From positions 2,790,001 to 2,854,000 of the forward strand of contig NZ_QPER01000002.1 of NCBI RefSeq assembly GCF_009455635.1: a DNA stretch of 64,000 bases. The letters are read 5' to 3'. The stretch's first letter is position 1. Each line of letters opens with the position of its first letter. Source of the stretch: Paraburkholderia agricolaris. GTDB lineage: Bacteria > Pseudomonadota > Gammaproteobacteria > Burkholderiales > Burkholderiaceae. The notes under the pieces are model-generated. The model had not been told where the DNA came from and did not search any database. It saw only the letters and a program-made list of their open reading frames with translations. The position numbers and the translations under genes are program-made. This document shows positions 1-10,313 of the stretch, one piece after another.

Positions 1-800
1 CCTAGCGCCGGCTGGGCCGAATTCAGGCGCGAGGCGATCAGCAGTCCGGCAACGCCGCAAATGGCGCCGGCCAGACCATAAATCGCAATCTTCCACCGGT
101 CGACATTCACGCCGGAAAGACGCACGGCTTCTTCATTGCTGCCGAGCGCGAAGGTATAGCGGCCGAGCGCCGTGCGGTTAAGCGTGATCGAACTCACAAT
201 CGCAAGGAAAAACAGGATCAGCACCGCATTCGGCACAGGCAGGTTCGGCAGCACATAGCCGATCAGCGAATCCTGCGAGATCCGGTAGAAGTTTTCGGTG
301 TCGCTGAAATAGATCGGCTTGTCCGCCGAAACGACGAGCGAAAGGCCCTTGAGCAGCAGCATCATGCCCAGGGTGGCAATGAACGGCGGTATTTTCATTT
401 TCGCCGTGAGGGTGCCCGAAATAGTCCCGCAGATCGCCCCCGTGCCAATCGCGGCCAGCACGCCGGTCCACATCGGCAAATGCCAATAGGTCAGAAACAC
501 GCCGCAAATCACCGCCGTGAACGTCATCAGCGTACCGACGGACAGATCGATGCCGCCGGTGATGATCACGAACGTGCAGGCAATCGCCAGCACGCCGTTG
601 ACCGCCGTCGCCTGCAAAATCCCGAGCATGTTGTCCATCTGCATGAACGCGGGCGACGCAAAACTGAAAAAGACCAGCAGGAGAATCAGGCTGCCGAAGG
701 CGAGCAGTTTTTGCACGGCGGTCGGCGCGAAGACGCGGGCTCTCAGGCCCGAGGCTCTTTCCTTGCTACCCAGCGCCGACGTATCCGATGGCAGTGTCAT
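1..800 (-). CDS. sugar ABC transporter permease, RbsC-like (C-terminus beyond window)
   Basis: Inner-membrane permease of a ribose/xylose-type sugar importer. Reading back from the ATG at 800 gives a continuous frame to the left edge, so the 3' end is missing. About 25 residues of hydrophilic N-terminus precede a run of hydrophobic segments. The segment ITGGIDLSVG, followed later by ALGRYTFALGSNEEAVRLSG, is typical of the BPD_transp_2 (RbsC/AraH) family. It starts 19 nt after the stop of the upstream ATPase gene on the same strand, so the two form one operon. The sugar cannot be told from the permease. The substrate-binding protein is not in the window. Confidence 0.93.
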   Translation of the reverse strand, partial: MTLPSDTSALGSKERASGLRARVFAPTAVQKLLAFGSLILLLVFFSFASPAFMQMDNMLGILQATAVNGVLAIACTFVIITGGIDLSVGTLMTFTAVICGVFLTYWHLPMWTGVLAAIGTGAICGTISGTLTAKMKIPPFIATLGMMLLLKGLSLVVSADKPIYFSDTENFYRISQDSLIGYVLPNLPVPNAVLILFFLAIVSSITLNRTALGRYTFALGSNEEAVRLSGVNVDRWKIAIYGLAGAICGVAGLLIASRLNSAQPAL

Positions 801-819
801 GTCATAGACCTCTCGAGGC

Positions 820-2331
<1,512 letters not shown>

Positions 2332-2748
2332 GGCGCGGAGGGAACGGCAATGCCGCTAGCGCCGCCGGCCCCATTGCGAGGAGCGGGTTGAAAACGCCAT
2401 GGACGCCGCTGCGCCGGGCGTCGCCGGGTATCGCGGCTGAAATCACGGCGGAAATCGCAACGAGAAGCCAGACGCATTGCCTGGTGCCCTCAAACCGATG
2501 TGCGACGATTTTACGCCGCTGGACGGCGGCGGCTCAATTAGGCATTCCCTAATATCGGGTGCGAACGCATCGCGCGCCGGGTTCCCACTATTTGAGGTTC
2601 GGCGTGAGACTGCTCAGCGCACGCAAAAGGCGCGCCACCGAAAGCCAGATGCCTGCGCGGCAATGCTGAATGAGTTCAAGCCGCCATCACCGTCACCACA
2701 GACGGCGATGGCGCAGGAAAGTAATCTGAATGGAGATCGTCTTGCGAT
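2332..2748. other. intergenic region upstream of the sugar ABC operon
   Basis: About 417 nt without a convincing gene. It should hold the promoter of the sugar ABC operon (minus strand). The only clear signal is an inverted repeat, ATTAGG-N5-CCTAAT, at 2537-2553, listed separately. Short open frames on both strands lack ribosome binding sites and family signatures. No substrate-binding-protein remnant was recognised. Confidence 0.6.
2537..2553. promoter_or_regulatory. inverted repeat, possible operator
   Basis: A perfect 6-bp inverted repeat, ATTAGG / CCTAAT, separated by 5 nt. It lies about 205 bp upstream of the RbsA-type start codon (2331, minus strand) in an otherwise empty region. The size and symmetry fit a small repressor site, but the regulator is unknown and the distance is long. 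Confidence 0.3.
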
Positions 2749-3102
2749 TTACGAGCGGAATTTAAGCTGCGGCAAACCGTATTTCTTGCGGCAACTATTG
2801 CGCATCTCGCGCTCCTCATTGACGGTCTGTTTGAGCGACGCCGGGCTGCTCGTGTCCGGTGCCCCCTTCATCGCTCTTTCCGCGAATTTATCGCCGAAGC
2901 ATTTGCAGTAGTCCTGCAACTTCGGATTCCCTTTAAGATCCGATTCGCCGTAGGGAGCCGGTGCGGTAACGCCTTGGCTAATACACATCGAAGCGTACTG
3001 ATCCCCCGGGCTTCCCTGAGCCGATGCCACCGTCGCGACGCTTGCGAGCGAGCCGATCATTGTGCAGGTCAGTACTAGCGATACTTTTCGAATCAATGTC
3101 AT
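2749..3102 (-). CDS. small exported cysteine-containing hypothetical protein
   Basis: Predicted 117-residue periplasmic protein; family not recognised. The N-terminus has two basic residues (Arg5, Lys6), a hydrophobic core and a likely signal peptidase I site after VASA (about residue 28). The mature part is charged and has four cysteines: one in MCISQG, a YCKC pair, and one in RNSCRKKYG. Two disulfides are possible. It is monocistronic, with about 500 nt of upstream non-coding DNA. The DsbA-like oxidoreductase encoded further upstream on the same strand is a plausible but unproven partner for disulfide handling. The start has a weak ribosome binding site, but the signal peptide supports it. 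Confidence 0.7.
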   Translation of the reverse strand: MTLIRKVSLVLTCTMIGSLASVATVASAQGSPGDQYASMCISQGVTAPAPYGESDLKGNPKLQDYCKCFGDKFAERAMKGAPDTSSPASLKQTVNEEREMRNSCRKKYGLPQLKFRS

Positions 3103-3562
3103 GGTTTGTCTATTTATGAGAGTTTTCGTGGATCAAGACGGCCGCATACACCCCTGCATACGGCCGGTGCTACAGGTAATACGGTAATACAGGTAATTCA
3201 GTTACCAGCCAGTCAGAACGCAAATGACGCCATCAACCTTCTGACGAATTGTGACAGCAGTTTTTCGAAAAGTACTGCTTTAAGCAGTCGCTCCGATCAG
3301 AAACAATAACAAGGGTTTTTATTTTTCTATTGAATCCGGCGACGTCGCAACGCGCTGGCGCACAATACCATTAAACAATGTCGTAGATATTTTCGGATTC
3401 GGATGCAGACAAAAGATGCGAGCAATAAACAGCGTATTCGCCATTACATCGGCGTGTTAAAAGAAGCGTTCTGCAAATTGCAGAACACTCCGCGCCGACG
3501 CTGCGACCGGGACAGTGCGGGATAGTTGTGGGGTGTCGTGTAATACGTCTGCGCGAAGCAGA
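3103..3562. other. intergenic region with iterated GGTAAT motifs
   Basis: About 460 nt, clearly richer in A+T than its surroundings between roughly 3190 and 3430. No convincing gene. Just upstream of the small exported-protein gene (minus strand) it carries GGTAAT at 3175-3180, 3183-3188 and 3192-3197, within a repeated TACAGGTAAT (3171-3180 and 3188-3197). An inverted GTTACC follows at 3201. It probably contains the promoter and regulatory sites of that gene. Confidence 0.5.
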
Positions 3563-3588
3563 ACGACCCGTTGCACGCAACGGGTCGT
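3563..3588. terminator. near-perfect palindrome downstream of the DsbA-like gene
   Basis: A 12-bp stem, ACGACCCGTTGC / GCAACGGGTCGT, with a 2-nt centre, starting 15 nt past the stop of the DsbA-like gene on the minus strand. The position suits a transcription terminator. The following bases are not a real T-run, so a factor-assisted terminator or a protein-binding site is also possible. Confidence 0.55.
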
Positions 3589-3603
3589 GGGCACGCTGGC
3601 CCG

Positions 3604-4245
3604 TTACTTTTCGGCCAGAACCTGCTGAATGACCTGCTCGAAGGTTTCCACAGGCTGTCCGCCGCTCACCAGATAGCGACCGTTAAAGATGATCGCCGGC
3701 ACGGACTGGATACCCTTCGCGTGGTATTCCTGTTCTTCCGCACGAACCTCGTCGGCATAGGCTCCGCTTCGCAGCACCTCACTGGCTTCGCCGGCATCGA
3801 GCCCGACGGATCGAGCCGCTTCCGCCAGCACCTCGTGATTGCCCGGATCCTTGCCGTCGGAATGATAGGCCCGCAGCAGCGCCAGTTTGAGCGGCAACTG
3901 TTTGCCTTTGAGGCCGGCCCAATGCAGCAGGCGATGTGCATCGAAGGTGTTATAGACATGCGTGCGCGCGCCGAAATCAAACCCGACACTCGCGCCACGC
4001 TCACGGATTGCTGCCTGCGTTTCGGCGATCTGCTCCGGCGTGCGTCCGTACTTTTTGCCGAGATAATCAACAATGGTCTCGCCGTCCGGCCCCATCTCCG
4101 GATTCAGTTCGAAGGGATGCACGGTGACCTGCGCGTCGACCGTATCGCCTAAGCGCGACAGGGCAAGCTGAAGCGACGAGAGGCCGATCGCGCACCACGG
4201 GCAGGCGATATCGGAGACAAAATCGATAGTTAGCGGTTGTTTCAT
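3604..4245 (-). CDS. DsbA family oxidoreductase, FrnE-like
   Basis: Thioredoxin-fold oxidoreductase of the FrnE/DsbA (2-hydroxychromene-2-carboxylate isomerase-like) group, 213 residues. The active site CPWC is at residues 15-18, right after the first beta strand (IDFVSDIA). The C-terminal part contains the SVPAIIFNGRY segment with the cis-proline typical of thioredoxin folds. There is no signal peptide, so it is probably cytoplasmic. The start at 4245 is chosen over upstream in-frame codons because AGGAAAG precedes it at good spacing and the fold begins immediately. It is followed by a strong palindrome and appears monocistronic. The redox partner is unknown. Confidence 0.9.
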   Translation of the reverse strand: MKQPLTIDFVSDIACPWCAIGLSSLQLALSRLGDTVDAQVTVHPFELNPEMGPDGETIVDYLGKKYGRTPEQIAETQAAIRERGASVGFDFGARTHVYNTFDAHRLLHWAGLKGKQLPLKLALLRAYHSDGKDPGNHEVLAEAARSVGLDAGEASEVLRSGAYADEVRAEEQEYHAKGIQSVPAIIFNGRYLVSGGQPVETFEQVIQQVLAEK

Positions 4246-4385
4246 GACTTTCCTGACGGGAATAACCTGTGACACGGCCGCCTCGGTACCACCCAAAAAC
4301 GGCCCACAGGGTAGCCTAGCCTGAATCGCCAATATTTGCAGGACTGCGCCGCGGCCCTCAGCCGAAGCGCGTCTGCGCGCAAGCT

Positions 4386-4868
4386 TCAGTCCGGCATCCC
4401 GTCATGCTCTCCGATTGGCCTTGCGGGCCAGTCCACCCAGCGGTCCGCGCGAGACCGTTCGTACGCTTCGTTGAGCGGGTAACGAATGCGGTTGTCGTCA
4501 CGCGGACGTTCGCCGATCACCATCAGCCTGACTTCGTCCTGCGTATTGTTGATAAAGGTGTGGCAGATGCCGGTGCCTGCCGGAAATGCGACGGAATCGC
4601 CTTCCGCAAGTGCATGAAGCACACCGTCGATCCAGACATCGGGCTTGCCTTCGAGCACGTACACAAACTCCTGCTCGGTGCTCTCAGCGTGCGGATAGGA
4701 GGTCCGCCGGCCAGGTAAAAGCCTCACGTGATGAATGCCGATACGCGTAATGCCAAGCGCGGCGGAAAGCGGTGCGTCCAGCGCCATTTTCTCGGTATCG
4801 CCGCGATAGGAATGCGCATCCGGTTCTTCCAGTTCAGTCCAGTGTTTGATGAAATCCGGACGGCTCAT
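4386..4868 (-). CDS. cupin domain protein
   Basis: 160-residue cytoplasmic single-cupin protein. The beta-barrel core runs from about residue 45 to 125. It carries a first metal motif (YPHAESTEQEFVYVLEG) and a second (FPAGTGICHTF), so a bound divalent metal is likely. The reaction cannot be assigned, because cupins of this type include isomerases, dioxygenases and sugar-binding proteins. A strong AAGGAG lies just upstream of the ATG. It sits 107 nt downstream of a second, exported cupin on the same strand and could share that transcript. Confidence 0.85.
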   Translation of the reverse strand: MSRPDFIKHWTELEEPDAHSYRGDTEKMALDAPLSAALGITRIGIHHVRLLPGRRTSYPHAESTEQEFVYVLEGKPDVWIDGVLHALAEGDSVAFPAGTGICHTFINNTQDEVRLMVIGERPRDDNRIRYPLNEAYERSRADRWVDWPARPIGEHDGMPD

Positions 4869-4975
4869 CGCTTGCTCTCCTTAAGGACTACGGTCGATAA
4901 CAACGGCTTGCACAAAGCACGATACGTCTTCGGTTTCGCAATCAAAACTCCCGTCGCTCCGAGGTCACTTCGAAG

Positions 4976-5374
4976 TCATTTAGACACGCGGATATTGAAC
5001 GGTTTCCCCGGCACCCAGGCCCAGGTCGCAATGACCTTCGCGCCTTTCGGTCCGGCCGTGGTGACGTGCACGACACCGGCAGGCATCCGGTAGCTCTCGC
5101 CCGCACGAACGACCTGGGTGGGTTGACCGTCGGCCTGCACCGTCACCTCGCCCTCGAGCACGTACGCGACCTCCGGGCCGGTCGCCTTATGCCACGGCTT
5201 CGACGCGTTCGGCGGAAATTCAGCAATCCCCATGCCCATTTCGCGATCGGTTCCAGGAACGGGAACCCGTTGCAGAACAACCGTGTCTTTCGCCGCCGGC
5301 GCGCTGTCCGCAGCGTTGACCGCTTGAACGCACATGAGCGCAGGAAGGAGAAGAAGGCAGCGAGCGTTTTTCAT
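4976..5374 (-). CDS. exported cupin domain protein
   Basis: 132-residue protein with a signal peptide (hydrophobic core LLLLPALMCVQAV, cut near VNAAD at about residue 22), then one small cupin domain. The motif KPWHKATGPEVAYVLEG and the later PAGVVHVT are the two cupin motifs, with His and Glu candidates for metal. It should act in the periplasm. It starts 15 nt after the stop of the upstream beta-lactamase gene, so the two are very probably co-transcribed. Its role beside a beta-lactamase is unknown. Confidence 0.85.
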   Translation of the reverse strand: MKNARCLLLLPALMCVQAVNAADSAPAAKDTVVLQRVPVPGTDREMGMGIAEFPPNASKPWHKATGPEVAYVLEGEVTVQADGQPTQVVRAGESYRMPAGVVHVTTAGPKGAKVIATWAWVPGKPFNIRVSK

Positions 5375-5389
5375 CGAAGATCTTCCTGG

Positions 5390-6559
5390 TCATTGTTGGC
5401 CGTTGGCCAGCGCCGTGAGAATCCGGTATGCAGCGCTCACCCGTTCTTCGATGGGGAAGTTCTTGTTGGCGAGAATGACGATCCCCAGCCGCTTCTGCGG
5501 AATAAATGCGATGTACGCGCCGAAGCCGTTGGTCGAGCCGGTTTTGTTGATCCAGACGTCTTCACGAGGCGCCTGCGGCGGCGATATTGCAGTGACCGGC
5601 GTTGCGTTGAAGATCATCGCGGGTGAATTGCCGTCCAGGAGTGTCTGCAGTTTGACGGGATACGGATATTGTTCCCATATCAGATCCTGGGTCATCGCCC
5701 CGGCTTTGAAGTATCCGGTATGGGTGTCCGTAACCGCACGCTGGAACTTCGGGTCCAACGGAATCAGATTCATATTGGCTTGCACGAAGCGAATCATGTC
5801 GGCAGCCGTGGTCCTCACACCGTAGGCCTCTTCGGACAACACTCCGGGTGCCATTCTGATCGGCGCGCCCTGTTTCGTGTAGCCCTGAGCGTAGTCGTTC
5901 AAGGCACTGGCGGGAACCTTGATGTAGCTGCGCTTCATATCGAGTGCGGGAAACAGCTGATTCTCCATCAACCGGCTGAAATCCTGACCCATGCTCTTTG
6001 CGGTTATCAGACCGAGCGCGCCGATACCGGGATTGGCATATGTCCGATAGGTTCCAGGCGCATAAGTGGGCTGCCATTGCTGGAAATACTGCATCAACTG
6101 ATCGTTGTTGTGGATCGAGTCCGGCACCTGCAAAGGGAGCCCGCCAGGCGTGTGTGTACCCAGATTGAGCAGACTGACCTTGCCGAACTGGCTATTGCGC
6201 AGAGACGGGAGATACTTGTCCGACTGATCCGACAAAGACAGATCGCCGCGCACCTGGGCGTATGAAGCCAGTGTCGCCGTCAAGGTCTTGCTGACAGAAC
6301 CGAGTTCGAACAAGGTGTCACGCGTGACTGGCTGCTTCGTTTCCGTCGACGCGAGGCCATAGTTGAATACGAAGTGTTTGTCACCGTCGACGATCCCGAC
6401 TGCCATGCCGGCGATATTGTCTTTCGCCATGACCGGTTGTATGGCACGGGTCACTGTCTGACTGATTCTGCTTTGCTGATCATCGGCCGCGCGGCTAACG
6501 GTGGTGATTGCACAGGCAAAGAGGGTTGTTGCGATAACGCTGATGGCTCTGAGGTTCAT
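5390..6559 (-). CDS. class C beta-lactamase (AmpC-type serine hydrolase)
   Basis: 389-residue secreted serine hydrolase with a signal peptide ending near SRAAD (about residue 25). All three class C motifs are present: S88-V-S-K91 (active-site Ser), Y174-A-N176, and K339-T-G341 in WINKTGSTNGFG. Length and motif spacing match AmpC enzymes, so hydrolysis of penicillins and cephalosporins in the periplasm is the expected activity. An esterase or peptidase of the same fold cannot be fully excluded. No ampR-like LysR gene lies next to it. A cupin gene follows 15 nt downstream in the same direction. Confidence 0.92.
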   Translation of the reverse strand: MNLRAISVIATTLFACAITTVSRAADDQQSRISQTVTRAIQPVMAKDNIAGMAVGIVDGDKHFVFNYGLASTETKQPVTRDTLFELGSVSKTLTATLASYAQVRGDLSLSDQSDKYLPSLRNSQFGKVSLLNLGTHTPGGLPLQVPDSIHNNDQLMQYFQQWQPTYAPGTYRTYANPGIGALGLITAKSMGQDFSRLMENQLFPALDMKRSYIKVPASALNDYAQGYTKQGAPIRMAPGVLSEEAYGVRTTAADMIRFVQANMNLIPLDPKFQRAVTDTHTGYFKAGAMTQDLIWEQYPYPVKLQTLLDGNSPAMIFNATPVTAISPPQAPREDVWINKTGSTNGFGAYIAFIPQKRLGIVILANKNFPIEERVSAAYRILTALANGQQ

Positions 6560-6769
6560 GTCCCTAATATGTCAATTTTGCGCAGGGGGTGTGACGTCCG
6601 GGCGGACTCACCGGGAAAGGAGTATGCGTGCTCGCCGACCCGCCGACTAGCGACGATATCTTGTCCCTGGGGGAAGAAAATCTATCGCGTGATATGCGAT
6701 ACCCCTCCTCCACCGCCTACCGGCCGCCCGGGCTTCCTTCTTCCTTCTGCCCGCCCCCTGCGCTTACGA

Positions 6770-7279
6770 TCAGTACGAACCCATATAGTCGCGCTTGCCG
6801 ATTTCGACGCCGTTATGGCGCAGAATCGCGTAGGCCGTCGTCACGTGGAAGAAGAACTGCGGCAAACCGTAGTTTTGCAGATAGGCGCTGCCGACCAGCT
6901 TCTTCTCTTTCGGCGTACCCGGACGCAAAACGATTTCCTTGTTCTCGCTACCGTCGAATTGCGCGGCATCGAGCGAGCCGATGTATGTCAACGCCTTGGC
7001 GATGAGCGCTTGCAGGTCGGCAAACGTGACTTCGGTGTCGGGCCACGACGGCACTTCGACGCCAGCCAGCCGCGAGCTCACGCCTTTGGCGAAATCGGCA
7101 GCGATCTGCACCTGGCGCACGAGGGGGAACATATCCGGGAACAGGCGCGCCTGCAGCAGCGCGTTCGGCTCGATGTTCTTTTCGGTGACGTGGGCTTCGG
7201 CTTTCTTCAGCACGTCGGACAATGCCGTCAGCATTTGCTTGAAAACCGGAACGGATGCGCTGTAGATGGAACTTGTCAT
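6770..7279 (-). CDS. DUF1993 family protein
   Basis: 169-residue cytoplasmic protein of the DUF1993 family. The N-terminus SIYSASVPVFKQML and the C-terminal block LPQFFFHVTTAYAILRHNGVEIGKRDYMG are characteristic. The family resembles DinB-like four-helix bundles and has no firmly assigned function. The ATG at 7279 with upstream GAAAGAG is chosen. The frame stays open far upstream, but that extension is the antisense of the methyltransferase gene. The gene diverges from that methyltransferase across about 230 nt. Confidence 0.88.
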   Translation of the reverse strand: MTSSIYSASVPVFKQMLTALSDVLKKAEAHVTEKNIEPNALLQARLFPDMFPLVRQVQIAADFAKGVSSRLAGVEVPSWPDTEVTFADLQALIAKALTYIGSLDAAQFDGSENKEIVLRPGTPKEKKLVGSAYLQNYGLPQFFFHVTTAYAILRHNGVEIGKRDYMGSY

Positions 7280-7513
7280 GGTCACTCTTTCGATCGATGT
7301 GGGATGCCGGCGCGGAAAATGCCGCGCCGGTCGGTTTAATCTCTGGCCGGTCGTTAAACTTGTTGACTGGAGCGGCGGAAGATTACCATTGTCCTCGCGG
7401 GAATACTCATGCGGGAGCGCGGCACGTCTGCACCAGGCGCCAGGCGGCAAGCGGCGGCAGTACCGGCAGGTCGGCTTCACGCCAGGACAAACCAGCAAAC
7501 AGGATCGATACTC

Positions 7514-8374
7514 ATGAACGACAAGCAAGATGCAGCGCCAGACAGCACCGCAGCACGCGTCGCCTTGTGGCGCGCGCTGCATGTCGAGGCCGATTCCCTG
7601 CCGCATGTGCTGGACGACACCATCGGCCTTAAGCTGCTGGCCCCGGACGAGGGCTGGCGCGCCCGCGGAGACATGGACCCGCAGTTCACGCGGCCGTTTC
7701 GCGCGTCCATCGTGGCCCGGGCGCGCTTCATCGAGGATCTGGTCGTGGAGCAGGCGGCTCGCGGAGTGAGCCAGTATGTGATCCTTGGCGCGGGCCTCGA
7801 CACCTTCGCACAACGCAGACCGGAGCTCGCGTCCCTCCTCAAGGTGTTCGAGGTCGACCCGCCCGGCCCCCAGGCATGGAAGCGGGAGCGCCTGATCGAA
7901 CTCGGCTTCGGCGTGCCGGACTGGCTGCGCTTCGTACCGGTCGATTTCGAGGCGGGCGGTTCCTGGCGGGACGAACTGGTAAGCGCCGGCTTCGATGAGA
8001 GCAAGCCGGCAATCGTGGTCTCCACGGGCGTCAGCATGTATCTCACGAGGGAGGCAAACGCGGCCACGCTGCGCGAAGTCGCCGCCCTCGCCCCAGGCTC
8101 GACGCTCGCCATGACGTTCCTGCTGCCGCTCGAACTGGCCGATCCCGAAGTACGCCCCGGACTCGAGATGGCGGAGAAAGGCGCGCGGGCAAGTGGCACG
8201 CCGTTCCTCAGCTTCTTCACTCCGCCGGATATCCAGGCGCTGGCCCGTGAAGCAGGCTTTAAAGAAGCCCGGCACGTCTCGGCGGCGGATCTGACCCAGC
8301 GCTACTTCCAGGGCAGGACGGATGGCCTGCGCCCGCCGAACAATGCCGAGGAACTGCTGGTCGCGCATACCTAG
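7514..8374 (+). CDS. class I SAM-dependent methyltransferase, LCM/TIGR00027-like
   Basis: 286-residue methyltransferase related to leucine carboxyl methyltransferase (PF04072). The SAM-binding motif is YVILGAGLDTFAQR (about residues 90-103), followed by the acidic strand VFEVDPPGPQAWKRERL. A Ser/Thr-rich VVSTGVSMYLTREA motif of the family comes later. Substrate not known; proteins of this group methylate carboxylates or small metabolites. The start at 7514 is chosen because the conserved N-terminus begins soon after it. The frame extends upstream without family similarity. Confidence 0.87.
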   Translation: MNDKQDAAPDSTAARVALWRALHVEADSLPHVLDDTIGLKLLAPDEGWRARGDMDPQFTRPFRASIVARARFIEDLVVEQAARGVSQYVILGAGLDTFAQRRPELASLLKVFEVDPPGPQAWKRERLIELGFGVPDWLRFVPVDFEAGGSWRDELVSAGFDESKPAIVVSTGVSMYLTREANAATLREVAALAPGSTLAMTFLLPLELADPEVRPGLEMAEKGARASGTPFLSFFTPPDIQALAREAGFKEARHVSAADLTQRYFQGRTDGLRPPNNAEELLVAHT

Positions 8375-8423
8375 CCGCCCGCACACTTTCCGACCAGCAC
8401 GATCACGCGAATGAGCCACTCAG

Positions 8424-9506
8424 GTGAACACTAGCTACCTCGTCGGCGAATCCAGACCCGCACCCCGCGTGCGACGCCTGCTATGGCTCTGGATCGCGTT
8501 CTGGCTGCTTATGCTGGCGGTTGGGATGCAGGAAAGCTTGTGGTCCGGCAAACTGCTTGTGTGGCAGCCGCTCGTCAACAACGGCTCGTCAGCACTCGGA
8601 GCCACTGTGCTGGCTGTCATACAGAAGCGGCGCGCCGACCGGTTCGACAGTCTTCTGAACCAGCCACTGCAATGGTTTCTGCGCGTCTGGGCATGGCTGC
8701 CGCTGCAACTGCCCGTCTACGTCACTGCGGTGTATGCGTTGCGGATCGGTCTCTACGCACTCGCTGGCGTACGGTTCCGGCACGGACCGTGGGCGGAGGT
8801 CATCGCTTACGAGGTGACGCAATTCGTGCTGTTTTACGCGTTGCTCGGGGGAATTCAATTCGGCCTGCGCTCCTACCGGGCGTGGGCCGCCGAGCGCTTG
8901 CGCTCCGCACAGCAGGCGAATCTGGCACGGCAGGCACAGCTTGCGCAGTTGACCCAGCAACTGCAGCCGCACTTTCTCTTTAACGCGCTGAACACCATTT
9001 CATCACTGATCCACAGCGATCCCGACACGGCCGACATGCTGCTCACGCGCCTCGCGACCTTGTTGCGCGCGGCCACCGACGCAAGCCAGCATCCCGAACA
9101 GTCTCTGGCCGACGAACTGACTTTGCTCCACGCCTATGCGGACATCATGGTGCGGCGTTTCTCAGACCGGGTGCAGATTACCTGGGATGTCGATGCGAGC
9201 GCGCAGACTTGCCGTGTGCCCACGCTCGGACTTCAACCGCTGCTGGAAAACTGCTTCCGCCACGTCGTGGAGCAACGCAGCGCGTTCACGCACATCGCGA
9301 TACGCATACAGCGTAGTGCGAACCAGTTGCGAATCGAGATTGAAGACGACGGAGACTTGCAGCGTCTGCCCGAGCGGCGCGGTGTGGGGCTGGGCAACCT
9401 CGAGGACCGTCTGCAATCGCTGTACGGCACGCAAGCAAGTCTCACCCTGCAACTGCGGCCGGGCGGCGGCCTGATCGCTGGAATGACGCTGCCATGCGCG
9501 TACTGA
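8424..9506 (+). CDS. LytS/AlgZ-type sensor histidine kinase
   Basis: 360-residue membrane histidine kinase. The first half holds four or so hydrophobic segments (for example LLWLWIAFWLLMLAVGM and the stretch around VIAYEVTQFVLFYALLGG). A short linker leads to the His_kinase domain (PF06580) with QLQPHFLFNALNTISSLI, in which H183 is the phosphoacceptor. The ATPase part has N-box LQPLLENCFRH and G-box GVGLGNLEDRL. The start is a GTG. The response regulator gene overlaps its end by 13 nt, so the two are translationally coupled and form one two-component system. The signal is unknown. Confidence 0.92.
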   Translation: MNTSYLVGESRPAPRVRRLLWLWIAFWLLMLAVGMQESLWSGKLLVWQPLVNNGSSALGATVLAVIQKRRADRFDSLLNQPLQWFLRVWAWLPLQLPVYVTAVYALRIGLYALAGVRFRHGPWAEVIAYEVTQFVLFYALLGGIQFGLRSYRAWAAERLRSAQQANLARQAQLAQLTQQLQPHFLFNALNTISSLIHSDPDTADMLLTRLATLLRAATDASQHPEQSLADELTLLHAYADIMVRRFSDRVQITWDVDASAQTCRVPTLGLQPLLENCFRHVVEQRSAFTHIAIRIQRSANQLRIEIEDDGDLQRLPERRGVGLGNLEDRLQSLYGTQASLTLQLRPGGGLIAGMTLPCAY

Positions 9507-10210
9507 TCGTCGACGACGAGGCGCTCGCCCGCAGCAAGCTGCTGCGCATGCTTCACGCCTTCCCCGATGTCGAGGTGATTGGCGAAGCCGCCAACGGTGC
9601 CACGGCGTTGACGCTGACTGCCCAGTTGCGGCCGGACGTGATCTTCCTCGACGTGCAGATGCCCGAGGTCGGCGGTTTCGACGTGGCGGCTTCGCTGCCC
9701 GATGACGCCACGGCGGACGCGCCCGCCGTGGTCTTCGTAACCGCATTCGACCAGTACGCGTTGCAGGCATTCGACGCCCACGCGGTCGACTATCTGCTGA
9801 AACCGGTCGACCCCGAGCGCCTCGCGCGCGCCGTGCAGCGCTTGCGCAAGTCGGTGCGCGGCACGGCACGCCCGAGCGTCGGCATGCCCGCCCAACTGAT
9901 GATCACCGAGCGCGGGCAAACGCATATCGTGCGCTGCGCCGATATCGAGTGGCTGGAGGCCGCCGACAACTACGTCAACCTTCATCTGCCCGGCAAAAGC
10001 CTGCTGATACGCCGCACGCTCGCCGCCCTGCTCAACGACCTCGAGCCGGCCTTTGTCCGTACGCACCGCGGCGCCGCCGTGGCGTTGACTGCCGTGCTCA
10101 GCGTGCGGCCACGGGGAAAGGGCGACGCCACCGTCGTTCTGCGCAGCGGCGTCGAGGTGCCCTGCAGCAGGCAGCATCGGGAATTGCTAATGCAACGCTT
10201 GCAGCAATAG
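9494..10210 (+). CDS. LytTR family response regulator
   Basis: 238-residue DNA-binding response regulator of the AlgR/LytR type. The receiver domain (residues 1 to about 120) has the acidic pair in VDDEA and the phosphoacceptor D53 in VIFLDVQMPE. The switch lysine lies in YLLKPVDPERL. A LytTR DNA-binding domain follows (about 135-238), with IEWLEAADNYVNLHL and FVRTHRGAAV. It overlaps the kinase gene. Targets are unknown. The fatty acid hydroxylase-family gene 100 nt downstream is a candidate member of the same transcript. Confidence 0.93.
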   Translation: MRVLIVDDEALARSKLLRMLHAFPDVEVIGEAANGATALTLTAQLRPDVIFLDVQMPEVGGFDVAASLPDDATADAPAVVFVTAFDQYALQAFDAHAVDYLLKPVDPERLARAVQRLRKSVRGTARPSVGMPAQLMITERGQTHIVRCADIEWLEAADNYVNLHLPGKSLLIRRTLAALLNDLEPAFVRTHRGAAVALTAVLSVRPRGKGDATVVLRSGVEVPCSRQHRELLMQRLQQ

Positions 10211-10313
10211 CTGCCGGCCGCCCGATTGGCCAACCCGCCCCGCGGCGGACCCGGCTCGTCCCAGTTCGATTGCGGATCGCCGGGCCTCACCCTACGCTAG
10301 CCAGCATCACGAT

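Noticed and set aside
2477..2911. Plus-strand frame of 144 codons in the region upstream of the sugar operon
   Set aside because: No ribosome binding site or family blocks; its second half is antisense to the small exported-protein gene.
7280..8419. Long minus-strand frame continuing upstream of the DUF1993 gene (total about 549 codons)
   Set aside because: The extension is the exact antisense of the methyltransferase gene and has no family blocks; the DUF1993 start with a ribosome binding site is at 7279.
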